Assembly (NCBI GenBank): GCA_020081605.1
Contig: JAHREC010000019.1
Coordinates: 186,001 to 250,000 of the forward strand
From: Albifimbria verrucaria
Lineage: Eukaryota; Ascomycota; Sordariomycetes; Hypocreales; Stachybotryaceae
Reading direction: 5' to 3'
DNA length: 64,000 nucleotides
Made by a program: the position numbers and the translations under genes. This document shows positions 34,160-47,097 of the stretch, piece after piece (position 1 is the stretch's first letter; each line of letters begins with the position of its first letter). The notes under the pieces are model-generated. The model was not told the origin of the DNA, made no database searches, and saw only the letters and a list, made by a program, of their open reading frames with translations.

Positions 34160-35149
34160 GACAAGTAATGGTGGAAGGAAAGCATTTACCGGCAAAATTT
34201 CGAGATGTTGGGACTGGCAGATAACCCATTTCAAACCACGTTGATTGCCTGTCTTTTATACTCGGTCAATTTTGGTTCCCCACTCACTTGGCGATGTACA
34301 CGACTCAGCTGGGCCACTATTGTACAAGTGACGCAAAGCTTCGAGTGGCTTGTCAAGGAGAGCCAGGTTGTCTGTAGTAGAAACGGTCGAAACTCGGGAA
34401 TCCACTTCATCGGCAGAGCGATATTGAGAGTAGGTGATAAGCCATGCATGCATGATGCAGATCTTCAGAGGCGGCCCGTTAGGGATCCTTCTTTCCGCCC
34501 CGAGATGTGATTGACAATGAATCCGGCATACGGCTCATCGCTACATTTATGGGCCATTATTATGTCTTACCCTTGTAGTTTTTGTTTTCCGGCTACGGTC
34601 GCAGCAGCAGCCATATTTTCCCTAAAAGGCGGCTTGATGGCCTTTGAACGAAATGAAACATGAATAATCCATTTCAACTTTGACTACAGAGAAGCGCTAT
34701 GCCAACTGTTACCGCTCGTTCTCGCGCCGACTCTCGAAACAGCCGGTTCTTTTTGCAGCAACCGATATGGTACAGACAGGGCTCGTCACCAAGCGATCTG
34801 TCGTTGCTCGTTGACTAAGCGGAGCTTTCCACTGCCCGGGACCCGAGCACTCCACTAGGTTGATGGAGAAGATGTCATGGGGCCAATGGAATGCAGGAGC
34901 TACCGTCACATTGGGTGGAGGCAGATCTGCGCGGAGTGATGGCTGGAGCTGTCTGCCGTTCCGATCCTCAAACTGTCCAGTCATGTAGGTTCGGCCAGCA
35001 GTATGCCGTTAGCAGAAACCAGGATGAGAGCGTAGCTCCGCGCCATGGCGACTTTTCAAGAGAGCCAATCCAACGATAGTTTTGAGTGGGAAAAACCAAA
35101 TCATCACAGTGAGAGGCGAGGGCCGGCAATATATCGTTTTCTATCTCAT
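34160..35149. other. Spacer
   Basis: No supported gene. Open frames on both strands lack motifs. Confidence 0.4.
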
Positions 35150-35400
35150 TGAGTGCCCGAGGGTCACATCTGAATAATGAACATGGATCTGATCCAAGTG
35201 AAACCGGGGAAAAATTAGTGACAATAGCTAGCTAGCCAATCGGCTGATGATGGATATCACAGTATTCAGTAACTATACGAAGATCTATATAGTATATCTA
35301 CATTACAGAGAACAGTATTAAGCTTCTTCATGTACTGACATGTTGACTAAGATATTGCGGGTCCATTATGTAGATGTGCCCTTCAGACATTCAATGAGGT
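35150..35400. repeat. Dispersed repeat copy 1 (convergent pair of degenerate small-ORF fragments)
   Basis: Clearly similar to 61160-61440 over its length. Left end codes on the plus strand for YLIECPRVTSE followed by a frameshifted HGSDP...EKLVTIAS; right end codes on the minus strand for YLIECLKGTST. The same protein pattern is intact at 39032-39220. Both fragments contain stops. Confidence 0.6.
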
Positions 35401-35704
35401 AAATATTGTGCTAGTGTCACCTGCCTTGCTACAGCCGCTTTTTACTCTCAATCACTTTCTGCTTTCCTTTTTGATAGGCGATCTTCCGGGTTTGAGCAAC
35501 CATTGTATGGATGTAAGTAAAGCAACAACACACATCACCAACCCCTGCATGGTCTCGAGTTCCAGTGACAATTTGCCCTATATTCCTGTAAACTACACGT
35601 AGCATCATCTCCTGTTGGTACTTATAATAAGTGTAGAGATATTGAAACAGTAAGGAAGGCGATCTCAGATGGTAATGCGCCCACATGCATGGCCTATCGA
35701 GGTA

Positions 35705-36333
35705 TTAGGCTAGCTGGCCGCGCACAGCACCGGTGACGGCAAGACTAGAGTGAATGTCGACATAGAACCCTCCTGGGTAATGCTCGATTTCTCCCACTTC
35801 AAAATCCCTGCCCGTGTCCACGCCCTCATCATTGAGTACACCTGTCTGAAAAGGTCCCGTAAGACACCCGATAGCGTAACGTTTACCGTCTGTGGACACT
35901 TCTGGGTTTGGGAAGGCAATTCTGTGTTCATTGTAATATGAGTGCCCGATATTTCAACAAGAGGAAATGAAGTCGGAGAAGGCATCAAATTCTTACCGCG
36001 GAGGGCCGGATGTGCCGACGCCACTTTCATGGAGGTGCGTCGCTGTCAATGCTGGTGATTCGTAATCCCTCGAAAGCCGATGAGAGTAATGTTGTAGCAT
36101 AAGGAGTTGTCACCAGAATTGACGTCGAGTGTAAATTCGGCATAAACACCATCAAGTCCACCTGTAAATATGTTGCTGCTGTCAACCACCTCGCTAGGGT
36201 AAGCCTGGACCTTGTAACTTGAAGAAACCCCTACTGGCCCCACGCTTTGGGGCTCTCTCTTCTGCACTGGGCTTGCTTGGTATACAGTGGCCAAGCTGAG
36301 TAGACCAATTATGATGGCACTAGCGTTCTTCAT
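35705..36333 (-). CDS. Secreted CHRD-domain protein
   Basis: Start MKNASAIIIGLLSLATVYQA (signal peptide), a KREPQ processing-like site, then AYPSEVVDSSNIFTGGLDG and LCYNITLIGFRG. At CCC 36067-36069 (coding GGG) one G is missing; restoring it gives GDYESPALTATHLHESGVG and SGPPR. An intron at about 35912-36000 (GTAAGA...ACACAG) leads to IAFPNPEVSTDGKRYAIG and the C-terminus ending VTGAVRGQLA. About 180-200 aa. CHRD domains (CHxxHxH-type beta sandwich, related to chordin repeats) are common in secreted fungal and bacterial proteins of unknown function; the HLHE motif is the conserved core. Function is not known. Confidence 0.75.
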
Positions 36334-38977
36334 GTCTGCCGAGTGAGATTGACGGAGGCGGGGAGTGTCCTGCTTCGATATGATTTATGTATTAGAAAGA
36401 AAGAGAAAGGTCCGTGTGAGACGAACTATGAATGACTGATTAGTATCTGAAGCTGAGTGACGGCGAAAGATGTATTTATAACTTGTGAACTGAGTGATTA
36501 GTCTTGCCCTACAAGAGCTTGAGAGTTCACAAACTTATACAGATATCATATTTAGCGTCAATCGGTATCCGCTCATAATTATTCGCCAATAGAATAGAGT
36601 TAAAATAGAGGAAATCCCGCTGGGGAAATGCTGTTGGCAGCTATATTTCTGCTTGGTCGGCAACTTTGTTGATTAGAGCAGCCTCATTTTGCTATTCGTG
36701 TTGAAGGGCATGTCAAGATCAGCCTAGCCCAAAACCAGCGAGAATCATCATAGCGTATACTAATTATTGAGCCAATCTTAGCTATACTTCGATAGTGATC
36801 CATCCTTCCATGCTTTTCAAAATGCTGCTTAACACAACGAAGCCTTCATCTGGGTATTTTTCAACTATTTGTCATTGACCAATACGGCTTGTTTTTCACT
36901 CCTAGATATCGGAGTGCGCGTGGAGCCCTCGTTAGTCCCAGGAAAGTAGGTTTGAAGCTAGTGAAGCTTTATTTCCTTGAAACGCGGGGAACTAGATCGT
37001 GCTACCAAACAAAATCTGCCAAGATAAACGGGCTGGTAAGCATAAAAGCTTGAGAAGATGGTATGGAAGATTGGTGTAGCCTTTCAGAAATTAATGCCCA
37101 GCAGCTGACTTGAAAAAGAAAAATTCAATAATTATAATAAACTCTATCAGAAGACGCACAACAATCATTTTAACAGAAGCTCTACGAGTAAGGACTTTGA
37201 CCTTATTCGTTCTCTGTAGACTATTGGACTGAAAGAATCTCATCATGATAGTCAGGACTAAATGACCTGACAGCCTCAGGTAGGGAGGTTTTAAACCAAA
37301 AAGACACCGAAAAAAATCGGGAGTTTTCTTGTTCATATTATGTGCTATTGCAGGTTGGTTTCAGAGAAGAAGCCCAAGTGAATGGACACATATGGCAGTA
37401 CTTGATTACTGGATAACAAACGTGTCAGGATGCGGCCCGACTGAGAAGTTTGCTGAAAAAGAAGGGCATGGGGTTGCAGAAGAGTCCCTCGGTCGTACCC
37501 AATTTACAAATAAGTCTACTGTGGTCCATCTTGAGATGCGTATCTATCAATCCGTCATAAGTAAGGCGAGGAGGAGTATTGTTAACTCCATTCTAGCATC
37601 TCAATCGAGGCGTATTATGATGATTGGTGGATGGGTTGGCGTGAATCTGGGCTCTTCACAAGTGCGGTCGCGATAGGGGAATAGTTATTATAAGCTTCAC
37701 TTATTTCTAGTGTAGAATATGGATCGAGATAAAAAATGTGGCGGCATGAGAAAGTCTAAGTTGTATTAGTTTGTATCGAGGAACTGGTGCGGAGGAGAAT
37801 GATACGTTCTCAACTTCTGAGTGGCGTCAGACACTCACACAGCTTGTACTGTTCCCACTTATGGCCTTTCTGCTATGATCGACTAAGAAAAGTAGTATTT
37901 CCGTATGGTTAAGCTGTCTTCTGTAATGGTTGCAATCATGTTCATCCACCTTGTCAGGATCATTGTATAGAGGACTGATATAACTTTGAAAGACAACTTT
38001 GCCTTCCATACACTCGATGATGTTCATGATTGAATGCCGTGTGGCGAAAGGGAAAGGGCCCCGTTAGGCTAGGTGGGTTACAAGTACTTGTATTTCTTTT
38101 AGTAGAGAGCGATGCTGAATTGTGATCAGCTGAGCTCAAATATCCTGTGGCATGACTGAGCACTGACTGGTGGCATCTAAAATTCATTCCGATTCCTCCA
38201 GGCCCGTGAGTTCTTCATAACGATGTGAAAATTTACCCCGAGAAAATGTCTCAAGGCCGCCAAACTTGGGCTTACGAATGACAACACTGTCATTTAGCCG
38301 TCACTACCTCCTGTTCAATGCATGACTTAGGCCTGCATACAGCCATTTCGTGTTAAGGAAATGTATTTGCAGCCCTTAAAGTTTTCTTGTCATTTCAGTG
38401 TGGCCGCTTCAGTCACGTCAATTAGGTGCCCTTTGGGGCCACCTTTGTCATGGTTTCCTCACCGGATAGCATATCAGGGCAGGGTTGGGAAATGAAGAAT
38501 GTAGTAAGTACCAAAATTTCTTTTGAGATATGACAGAATTTTGGATAAACTGCCGAAAAGCGTTTCCGCCATCTTGTCTTGGGTATCTCATGTTTCTTCT
38601 TCGGATCATAAACATCCTTATTGTTGTGGGCCCTCTTTCAAGGGTAGGCATTTATTTGCGGCAGTTGATACTGTCAGCAGCTAACACTGCCTATGAATTC
38701 ATTGGTAGATAGGTACAAACATTCACAAATTTGCTCTATTGCTGACCTCGAGCGCACATAGTATAAATATTCTTCTTATATATCTGTAATCAAATCCGCT
38801 AACCAACCACAGGCTTGTCTTCCATTCTATTCTCATCTACTGCAGTTACAAGCTCGGACTTTCAAAAAATCTTGGCTATGAAAGTTGAGCGAGTTAGTTT
38901 TAGATCGTCGCAAGCTTTTTTGAAAATGGGTCTAATCGACATGTCGACACATAAAGAGACTGAAAATCGTTCTATAG
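36334..38977. other. Gene-poor spacer
   Basis: About 2.6 kb, AT-rich. Open frames at 37091-37336 and 37329-37676 show no motifs; I do not support them. Confidence 0.4.
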
Positions 38978-39220
38978 ATGCTAGATATGCTATGTAAATC
39001 TTCGTAAAGTTACTAACTACTGCGACTAACATCACCAGCTAATATGCTTGCTACCCAATGTCACTAGGTTTTCCCAGGCTTTAATTGGATCAGGTTCATG
39101 TCCATACGTAGATGTGCCCCTGGCACATTCAATGAGATAGGCTTTGGGAGTATAGGTTCCATCAAGCAGACCGACCTGGCAGATCCGAATGAGTTCTCTT
39201 CTTGTAACTGAAACTGTCAT
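38978..39220 (-). repeat. Dispersed repeat copy 2, with an intact 62-codon frame
   Basis: Similar to 60617-60905. The minus strand at 39032-39220 has an uninterrupted frame starting MTVSVTRRELIRICQVG and containing KAYLIECARGTSTYG then PIKAWENLVTLGSK. This is the least damaged copy of a family also present as fragments at 35150-35400 and 61150-61440. I do not recognise the family. No signal peptide. Confidence 0.5.
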
Positions 39221-39501
39221 CCTGAATATACCAGAGTTGCGGGGTCTTGCATGAATATAGGCAGGGATACTCTATTAAGCCTAGGGGCGATCTTATTCTC
39301 TTGAGTAGGTTGTTCAACCACCGGTAATACTCATTTGCTTGGCTCCAGTGCCGAGGTGACCAAAGTGCGGTCGCGCAGGAATGGACAGAATGGATAAATA
39401 CTGTGCACTTGCCTTACCCGTATCACCCGGAAACCCTGCTCCATTGTTCACTGCTCCTTCATCTCCCGTCTACCCAGAAAGCTGTACTCTTATCCTCGAC
39501 C
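39221..39501. promoter_or_regulatory. Upstream region of the Dal5-type MFS gene
   Basis: About 280 bp of non-coding DNA before the start codon at 39502; a CT-rich leader precedes the ATG. Confidence 0.35.
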
Positions 39502-41220
39502 ATGGCAGAACGCGAGAAAGTAAACAATTTTGGTATTGAGTCTATGGCTTCCGCGAGAGACGAGTCGCCCACCATTGACAGTAGCAAACTCGGATCTGAC
39601 ATGTGGGTAACCGTTAATTCTCTACTATACAAGGTTGGACTGCTAGTTAACTAAGGCCTCGGACTAGCCCTACCGTGCCCGAGTTCAACCCTATCGCAGA
39701 GAGGAAGATCCGACGCAAGACCGACCTCTATATCGTGCCATTAGTCTCGCTACTGTTTCTTTTTGTTTTATCGACAGGTCTAACCTTGGTGCGTCTCTTG
39801 TTTCCCATTCGTTTATTTCTCTAACTCTAAATGGTTAACATTCCTTCGTAGGCAATGCTCGTATAGCTGGCTTAGAGGCGGACCTTGGGATGGATCCGAA
39901 AAGCTATGACTTCAACCTCGTCTTGTCAATCTTTTACATTTCGTACGCCTTCTTCGAGGTCCCTCAATCTTGCTTTGCAAGATTATCGGCCCTGGCTGGT
40001 TCCTCCCGCTGGCAACCGCCTTGTTCGGAATCGCAACTATCTGCACCTCATTCGTCCAGACCAAAGGTCAGCTCATTGCAGTCCGGTTTATCTTAGGCAT
40101 TTTTGAGGCCGGCATGCTCCCTGGTATTGCCTACTACCTCTCGCGATGGTACCGACGATCCGAGCTCTCATTCCGTCTAGGCATGTACATGATCACCACG
40201 CCGCTTGCTGGTGCATTTGGCGGCCTTCTCGCATCCGGAATCTTATCACTTGACAAAATCGGGTCCCTGAGGGGTTGGAGGATGATTTTCCTGGTTGAGG
40301 GCATCATCACGACGCTGCTCGGACTCATTGCGCTTGCATTATTAACGGACAGCCCAATGTCAGCCCGTTGGCTTAACGCTGTAGAGAAGGAGCTAGCCAT
40401 TGAAAGGATAAAATCGGAGCGAGTTGGCCAAGACGAGGTGCTTGATAAGATGAATCGCACTAAACTTAAGCGTGGTATCATTAACCCTGTCACGCTCTCC
40501 ACGGCCTTCATCTTTCATCTTAACAATATCACTGCGCTCGGAATCTCCTTCTTTTTACCAACTATCATCCGGGCCATCTACCCGGAGGAGACACGTGTGC
40601 AACAGCAGCTTCGAACTGTGCCTCCGTACATCGTAGGAGCTAGCACGCTCCTAGGAGCTTCCTACCTCGCATCAAGATATAACACTCGGCAGATCTTTCT
40701 CATCGCTACCGGACCTCTAGTCATGGCCGGCTACGCCATGTTGTTGTCACTGAAAGATCCTGCGGCGCGCTATGGCGCCATCTTCTTGACCGTCAGCACA
40801 GTTTTCTTCCCTGGCGCTATGTGCAACTCGCAAGTTAGCGCGAACAGCGTGTCCGACAGCTCCCGTAGCATTGCCATTGCAACAAATAGTAAGAGCCAGC
40901 CCACAATCCCACCGTTTTGACTGAGAATACTGACGGGGCTTTTTTATCGTGCAGCGGTAGCAGGATACTTTGGTGGGCTCATTGCGACATGGACTTATTT
41001 CGGCGATGACCCTATGTTTCCAGTCGGCAACGCGCTCAATTTGAGCGTGTCGGTAGTTATCTCGATAACGGCGGCAACTTTCCACTGGTGGATGGTTCAG
41101 GATAACAAGAAACGGGACCTCAAAACATTAGCAGAAAAGGAGGAGATGCTGGCCGGACTCAGCCGTCGCGAAATCTCGGAGCTAGAGTATAAACACCCAG
41201 ACTTTCGCTGGAGGCCTTAG
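39502..41220 (+). CDS. MFS transporter, Dal5/anion:cation symporter family
   Basis: Likely imports a carboxylate, allantoate or vitamin-type anion. Exon 1 starts MAEREKVNNFGIESMAS; an intron at about 39600-39667; exon 2 has PEFNPIAERKIRRKTDLYIV. A frame break in the T4 run 39766-39769 hides the family signature FIDRSNL|GNARIAGLEADLGM, which spans a second intron (about 39788-39851). A second break at CCC 39961-39963 hides FFEVPSILLCK. A long uninterrupted part runs from the LLCK region to SRSIAIATN; an intron at about 40890-40955 and a last exon ending KHPDFRWRP. About 490 aa with 12 predicted helices. Both breaks are single-base losses in homopolymers. Confidence 0.88.
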
Positions 41221-41731
41221 CAACCCCGTATCATTAGGGGAATAGGCATACAAGCACTTTTTCTAGTAACTACTTTTTTCGAGATGTCAATACGAAATTT
41301 TAGTCAATATATATATATATATATTGGGTGCCTTCCTGGGTAGTGACGATCAGTAACCTTTGCAATGAAATTAAATTTCTGTTGTATACCTACTCTACTA
41401 ACCTCGGATATGTAGCTTATAATTCAATAGCTATCAGAGAACCTCACTCGAACATACACTCATTCGCCTCCGTATATCATAGTACCTTGCGTTTCATCAA
41501 CACCTGTGGATGTAAGTGAAATCATCCCCTTACACTAGCTATGCCATAGCCTAAGTATCTCACGTCAAATATATTTGCCGTAGGAGATAAATTAAGCTTG
41601 TTGATATATACGGTGGGTGATGTACCCTTGCCTAGGTCCTTAATATGATTTCATTGTATGGCCAGAAGCGGTCGCAGCTGATAGCATTCCATCAATCTAT
41701 ATAACACTGGTGTGAAAGCTAGCTATTGATC
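41221..41731. other. Convergent spacer with AT microsatellite
   Basis: No gene. Contains the (AT)n tract at 41307-41325. Confidence 0.5.
41307..41325. repeat. (AT)n microsatellite
   Basis: Alternating AT tract of about 19 bases. Confidence 0.85.
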
Positions 41732-42900
41732 TTAGCTTGAAGGATTTTCGGCTTCCATGGTCTCTAGGTAGGCAAGCCACAACTCTGGCTTGTGATGACC
41801 AAGGTTAAGATATTCCACAAGCGTATCCCCGTCTGAGGCGTCATCCGTAACATTTGGTGGTACCACGACAGCACACATAGGAAGTTGCCAATAACCAACG
41901 GCCATTGTTGCAAACTCGCCCACCGTATCCTTATCGAGGTTTACTAATCCCTCCATATGTCTCTTTAGGTCCTCTTGGTTTTTTATGAAAGGGCTACAGG
42001 ACAGTAGAACACCATGGTTTGCCTCAGTCGGCTTATCAGGAAGACATATCTCGTATAACCTACGATAGCCTCTTATGGCTTCTAATAGAGGCTTCAATTG
42101 TCTGACTAGTCCTCTGGAGAAGTCTCCCTTGATTGGCCGCGGATCAGGCCCAAGTGGAATGAAGCGTCCCGTAGAGGTGGCAAGTGGCATCGACGAGCAG
42201 CCAGCCAACCTAGAATAAGAACTACGATACTCATCGTAGTACATAATATAGAAGTTACGGAGTTGGAGCAGTGTTTCCTTGAATACCTGACGGATAGCTG
42301 GCCTCGGAGGATTAAGGAAGATATTGCAGATATATGATTCCCTGGTGATATCTTTTGCATTGACTATTAGATTTAAGAGCCCAATCCGTCGAGGATCATG
42401 AATCATCTTGATATCATAGAGAAATTGCGGTGGGGACCAGGATATCTGCAATCTTCCTGGCAGGAGTGAGGAAAAATGAGGAGAAAATCCCATTCAGGGT
42501 TCAGGTAGAGATAATCGGGATAAATGCCAGCATCCGAGTGCCGCCAGCATGGGATTTGTACTCTGTAGAATGTAAATGCGGCATCTCGCGCTTCTCTATT
42601 GACGCTGAAGAACTTATTATGGGGGTAATGTCTCTTTTCCTGGACAATTACATCATAGATTGACTCTTGGTGGTCGTTCCTATGCGTGGTAGGTCTTGAA
42701 ATGTTCTTATAGCTGAGTTCTATGTTAAATCCTTTCGCACAAGTAAGTTTGATTGTAATAACGCGGCGTTCATATGCAATTGCAAACTGCCATATCCTCG
42801 TACGTGCCTCAATAGGAAGACGGGGAAAGATTGTAAAATCTCGCATGGACAGTTGATCATCAAGTCTATGTTGTTTGAACTGACACGATCTCATATCCAT
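41732..42900 (-). CDS. 2EXR-domain protein
   Basis: N-terminal part (42403-42900) has FTIFPRLPIEARTRIWQFA, the F-box-like 2EXR signature, followed by FFSVNREARDAAFTFYRV and LYLNPEWDFLLIFP. The frame changes within 42430-42480, continuing FLYDIKMIHDPRRIGLLNLI and a C-terminal half with MAVGYWQLPMCAVVVP, ending AENPSS. Joined length about 385 aa, usual for fungal 2EXR proteins. These occur in large, fast-evolving families in ascomycetes with no established function. Intron or technical frameshift at the junction cannot be told apart here. Confidence 0.75.
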
Positions 42901-43803
42901 TGTGGCTCTGGTTTGATATTGTCTTGTAAAGTATTTAGACGTCTTGACTGCACCAGTAATTCAAGAGAATTCTATTGATTGTTCAGGTATCATCGTGAGG
43001 ATTTTATATGATATCAAGATAGGGGAGAGTAAGTTAAGATTTGGATATCCTATGAGTCACTGTAATCGATATTGCGAATCAATGTTAACATATTCACAAC
43101 TTCATTGGATATTGACACTGAATCATATAGCTATGATGTATATTAAAGATGTATTTCAAGGCTCGCTATCTATTCAATATCCTTAGCTCTTCCTAGATCC
43201 TGCGCCTCGTAATCCCGTGTCTCTAGGCAACGACTCTCAGAATAATATTTTATCCATATCCAACGCTTCAAACTCAAAGCTAACTCATTTGATCAGTATC
43301 TTTGTAGTCCCAGCGTCTCTGACAGTCTGGCTTGATTTTACACGCTGATTTGCCACGAAGAAGCTGGAAAGGCTTCCGAATATCCTTGGGATCTATGGTC
43401 ATCCACCTTCATGAGCATATGCCCTTCAGAATTGGACATAATTGGAGCACCGAACATGCACCATTTCTGCCGTGAACCAACGCAAAAGATTGGGATACTC
43501 TATAATGTATTCGATCGGCCGTCGAGCTGGGCTAACTACTGACATTTTTGAGACAGAAATGAGCTGCATAGCATCGGGGTTCGGCCTACAAAGACGCACG
43601 GGGTTTAGACTGTGAAATTACCAAGCCGCCACTACCAGCATACCCTTCAAAATTTGATTTACAAGAGGTAAATGACGCTGTTGACGAAGGTCAATCCGGC
43701 ACTGGAGCGTTCGCGACCACATCAGGAGGATAATGAACTGACTGGTCACATGACGCGGCATACGCCATGAAATCCTTAGCTGAGGTGTCCTCCTCCAGGA
43801 AGA
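42901..43803. other. Spacer
   Basis: AT-rich; no gene supported. Confidence 0.4.
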
Positions 43804-44443
43804 TTGCAACTAAGTGAAGATCTAAATGTTTCACCCAGACTTCCTTTTCTCCCTTCCATTGTCCGTGCCCTAGCTGGCTTGATGGACATACTAAGAAAGA
43901 TAGCCATGTCGCTCTCAAGCGAGGCAATCATATGTCTTCGTGCCCCAACCGGAACGAAACTGCCAGGTCTACCGGAATACAGAGACCCCAGTGTCCGTTT
44001 CCTTGCACGGCCTTGGCTCCCCATCTTCACAACTCTGCCCATGGCGGAGTGTAAGCTTGAACCTTCCCAAGCAGTGAAATTCTACAAGGAGTCGCCACTG
44101 GACCAAGCTATCATCGGATTCAAAGAAGATACTGACAGGACATGTGAGGTTATCTGCTGGCGAAAAGAATGTCAACTGGAAGCTTGGATAATAGATGGCG
44201 ACTCTGAACTTATCAGCTACAATGGAAGTAGTGCTCGAGCAGAGTGGCGGAACTTTCATGCTGTTATCCAATGAAGTGTTCGATGGCGAGGCTGGCATTG
44301 AAATTTGGGACTCCAAAGGAATATCGGAGAGATTGACAAATTCGACTCTACAGAAAATTCAAGATGCGATCCAAGCTATTGAGATCCCAAATTTGGCTAA
44401 GCTTGCTGACAACCCCAAGAGGTTAACCAAGTTCCGGCAATGA
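43804..44443 (+). CDS. Unrecognised coding candidate, two overlapping frames
   Basis: A 156-codon frame (43804-44274) containing DQAIIGFKEDTDRTCEVICW and WIIDGDSELISY overlaps a second frame (44195-44443) containing GGTFMLLSNEVFDGEAGIEI and a helical C-terminus. Read together with one frameshift near 44235 they could form a soluble protein of about 200 aa. No motif recognised. The minus strand is also open in part, so this may be spurious. Included because composition of the 3' half looks protein-like. Confidence 0.3.
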
Positions 44444-44869
44444 TATCAGCCAATCCGCAGCCATATAACCTCCATAACCACTTTTGCTTTGCCTGTTGTG
44501 CTGGAAGTAGCTGAATCTGAGGCTTGAGATTTTCAGATACCCTGGACACGATAGACCCTTGACCTTTTGTCAACAAGAGGTAACAATTCTTCACCGAGAT
44601 TAAGTATGAATACTTAATATATATTTTAATAGCTGGGCAATGAGTGTTTACCTTTCAATAAGCCTAAAAATATTTAAATATTGTTGACTCTATTAAATGC
44701 ATTAGATGAATGGAATTGTGCGATACTGCCTGCTGGAAACCTCAATTTCCACCAACTCTTGACATTCCTACATCCGGTACCAAACTGAAGAGGCTGTGCA
44801 GGTCTGTGGAAACAACTATACAATACAGCGTTTGAATCACTCTATGTCCTCAACCCAGACAAACATCAA
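44444..44869. other. AT-rich spacer
   Basis: No gene or repeat seen. Confidence 0.35.
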
Positions 44870-46041
44870 ATCGAACTTGTGGCATAAAAGAGTTGTCCTC
44901 GCCTGATGGAACCTTGCAGTCATACATTGTAGCTTCCAATTGCACGGCCCTGAGACAATCACATAACTGGGGATAAATTTCCGCAACGAATCTACCGACC
45001 AGTGAATGTATAATCTAGCACATCAAAGTGTGACACCCCTCCGTCCGGGCAATCATCTCCCTCTCCGGCTTCATTATATGTCCCATATACGCCCATTTGG
45101 ACACCGACGCAAGAATCTGTGTTTCCGCTCACCATACATGGAGGGGTAAGAGCAACAAGTATTTGCTCTTGAAGTCGCTACTGAGAAGAGGGAAAACTTC
45201 GTAGTGAGTCATGTCGACGGCCAAGATTGGGGCGCCCGGGATCGTCAATTTCCCATGGCAGGAGTGTCAGTTCAACGACTGTGTAGAATTGTACCTTGTC
45301 CCTCTCGTGGAAAGAGAGCCAACAAGCCTCAGCTATAGAAAGCAGTGGCTTCGCGGGCAAAAGAGCCTTTCATTTCTCAATTTGGGCTGCGCGAACACCC
45401 ATGGAGTCCGTCTTGAAATGAGCAAATGAGGTTTACGACAGATGCATCAGCCAAATAGAGAATTGGCCAAGTCCTTTCGGAGGAGGCTAGTGGTGGTGAA
45501 CAGACCACAAAAACATGCTGAGATCTGGGGATCCCTGTGGAGATAAGGCTGATCTCAGCCAGCCGTTGTGGTGTAACCAGGACCCTGGGTGACCAGATTG
45601 GGCAGAACCTGAAACTAGCCAATGCAGCTGTCCAATAATTCTCCTAAAAGGCCATCTGACATGCCGTACTGGTGGATCTTGGATCTGGATTATTAGATCC
45701 TTTGCTACGCTTCGGAATGCCCGCGTAGGCAGCACCGCCGTTATCCGCGTTACTTCTCTTAGTGGCCCGTAAAAAGTCTCCACAACAAGCCGTAAAGGGC
45801 TGTGATGATAATGGTAGTGTCCATTCTAGGTAAACATGTCATTGGCCGGACAGCCACGTCTGATTCCTTTTGGCCGCCAATGGTCGTCGTGTAAGGTTAT
45901 TGGTTCACACTCGCAGGGCATCCATTTATTGGACCCGGTTGCATAGGAGCTGAAAGCTGAGTTGTGTCTTGCACAGCCGTTAGACCTGATGCAAGGTACA
46001 ATCTGATCAGCCCAATCATGATCAGTTGACGATGACTTCAT
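44870..46041 (-). pseudogene. Decayed or frameshifted unknown gene
   Basis: The minus strand holds several protein-like segments in different frames: MKSSSTDHDWADQIVPCIRS at 46041, a Lys/Asn-rich segment near 45700, and near the 3' end LTPPCMVSGNTDSCVGVQMG, then DYTFTG, a frame change, and FVAEIYPQLCDCLRAVQLEA, ending RFDVCLG at about 44873. The C-terminal 95 residues are rich in Cys, Gly and Asp and look genuine. I cannot assign a family, and the middle does not join simply. Confidence 0.3.
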
Positions 46042-46195
46042 ACGGTTGAGAGTTGTTGGTTAGAATTGAACAGAGTTGCAGAAGTAACAGCTCAAACTAC
46101 TATAAATGCTACATCTGCCTCTCCCAATGTCAAGACATAATTCCAACCACTAGCCTCCAAGAGTATCATCATCTACGCTACTTAACTCGAACGAA

Positions 46196-47097
46196 ATGCT
46201 TGTAAAAACTGTTGCCTTTGTTCTCTCCGCTCTGCCTCTGGCTTCGGCACAAGGTTGCGCGGCGGACAATTGTTTCCGTGCTGTACAGAATTACCAGGCG
46301 AAAACGGCTGGCTTTTGCGGTGCATATCTGGCTAGGTAAGGTGATGTTTTCTGGTATTTTTTGCTCAAGATCTAACATAAATCCAAAGTGCTACGGCAGC
46401 TCCATCTCCGTTTGCGACTTGCGGCCCGACTCGCCTTTCAAGCGCTTGTAACTGCCTCACCACTGCCACTGCCACCGCGATTGCCACCGCTGTTACCACC
46501 ACTTCCACCACCACTGCTACTACATTCTCAACCTCGACTACTTCTGCAGCTGTTAGCGCCACTCCGGTAAACCTCGTTGTCAACGGTGGCTTTGAAAGCG
46601 GTAATCTCAGCCCATGGGTGACTACAATCGCCGACTCGGGCTTTTTCAGGGTCGTTGATAACTCGCAGAGTTCTGAACACTACCGCTTCAGGGCCCGCAC
46701 GGGTGTCAAGCTTCTGTAAGGCGAACTGTACCACCAACCTTTTGTCCTTAAGGCTAATTTATGTAGGCAATTTGGTAACTCTGGCTATGATGAGCACGAC
46801 ACCATTTCTCAGCCAGTCAGCCTGACGGCTGGAAAGAGATATGCCTTCAATGCTTACTATAGTGTGCTTGCTATGGCACTGGATACCTGCTACTTGAGCG
46901 TTACTATCGGTGGAACTCAAGTTGCGTCAGATGTGATTTACTCGAGTGCTGGTGTTGGAAACCCTCCTCGCTACTGGAAGATTGAGGGTACCTACATTGC
47001 TCCGGCCACTACCACGAGTGATCTGACAATTGATTTCTCGTGTGGCGAGGATAGCGTTGGTGGTGCTTTTGGTCTCGATGACATTAGCCTTGTTTAA
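46196..47097 (+). CDS. Secreted protein with Ser/Thr linker and CBM-like beta-sandwich
   Basis: Start MLVKTVAFVLSALPLASA (signal peptide), then GCAADNCFRAVQNY, a Cys motif common at the N-terminus of secreted fungal surface proteins. Intron at about 46337-46389 (GTAAGG...AAAG). Exon 2 has CGPTRLSSACNCL and a low-complexity Thr/Ala linker of about 45 residues, then VVNGGFESGNLSPWV, the opening of a CBM4/9-like galactose-binding fold. Intron at about 46719-46767; exon 3 continues YDEHDTISQPVSLTAGK and ends FGLDDISLV. About 260 aa. Likely cell-wall or extracellular; ligand unknown. No frame break seen. Confidence 0.82.

Noticed and set aside
46450..46560. Thr/Ala-coding tandem repeat as a satellite
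   Set aside because: It is an in-frame low-complexity linker inside a secreted protein, not an independent repeat.
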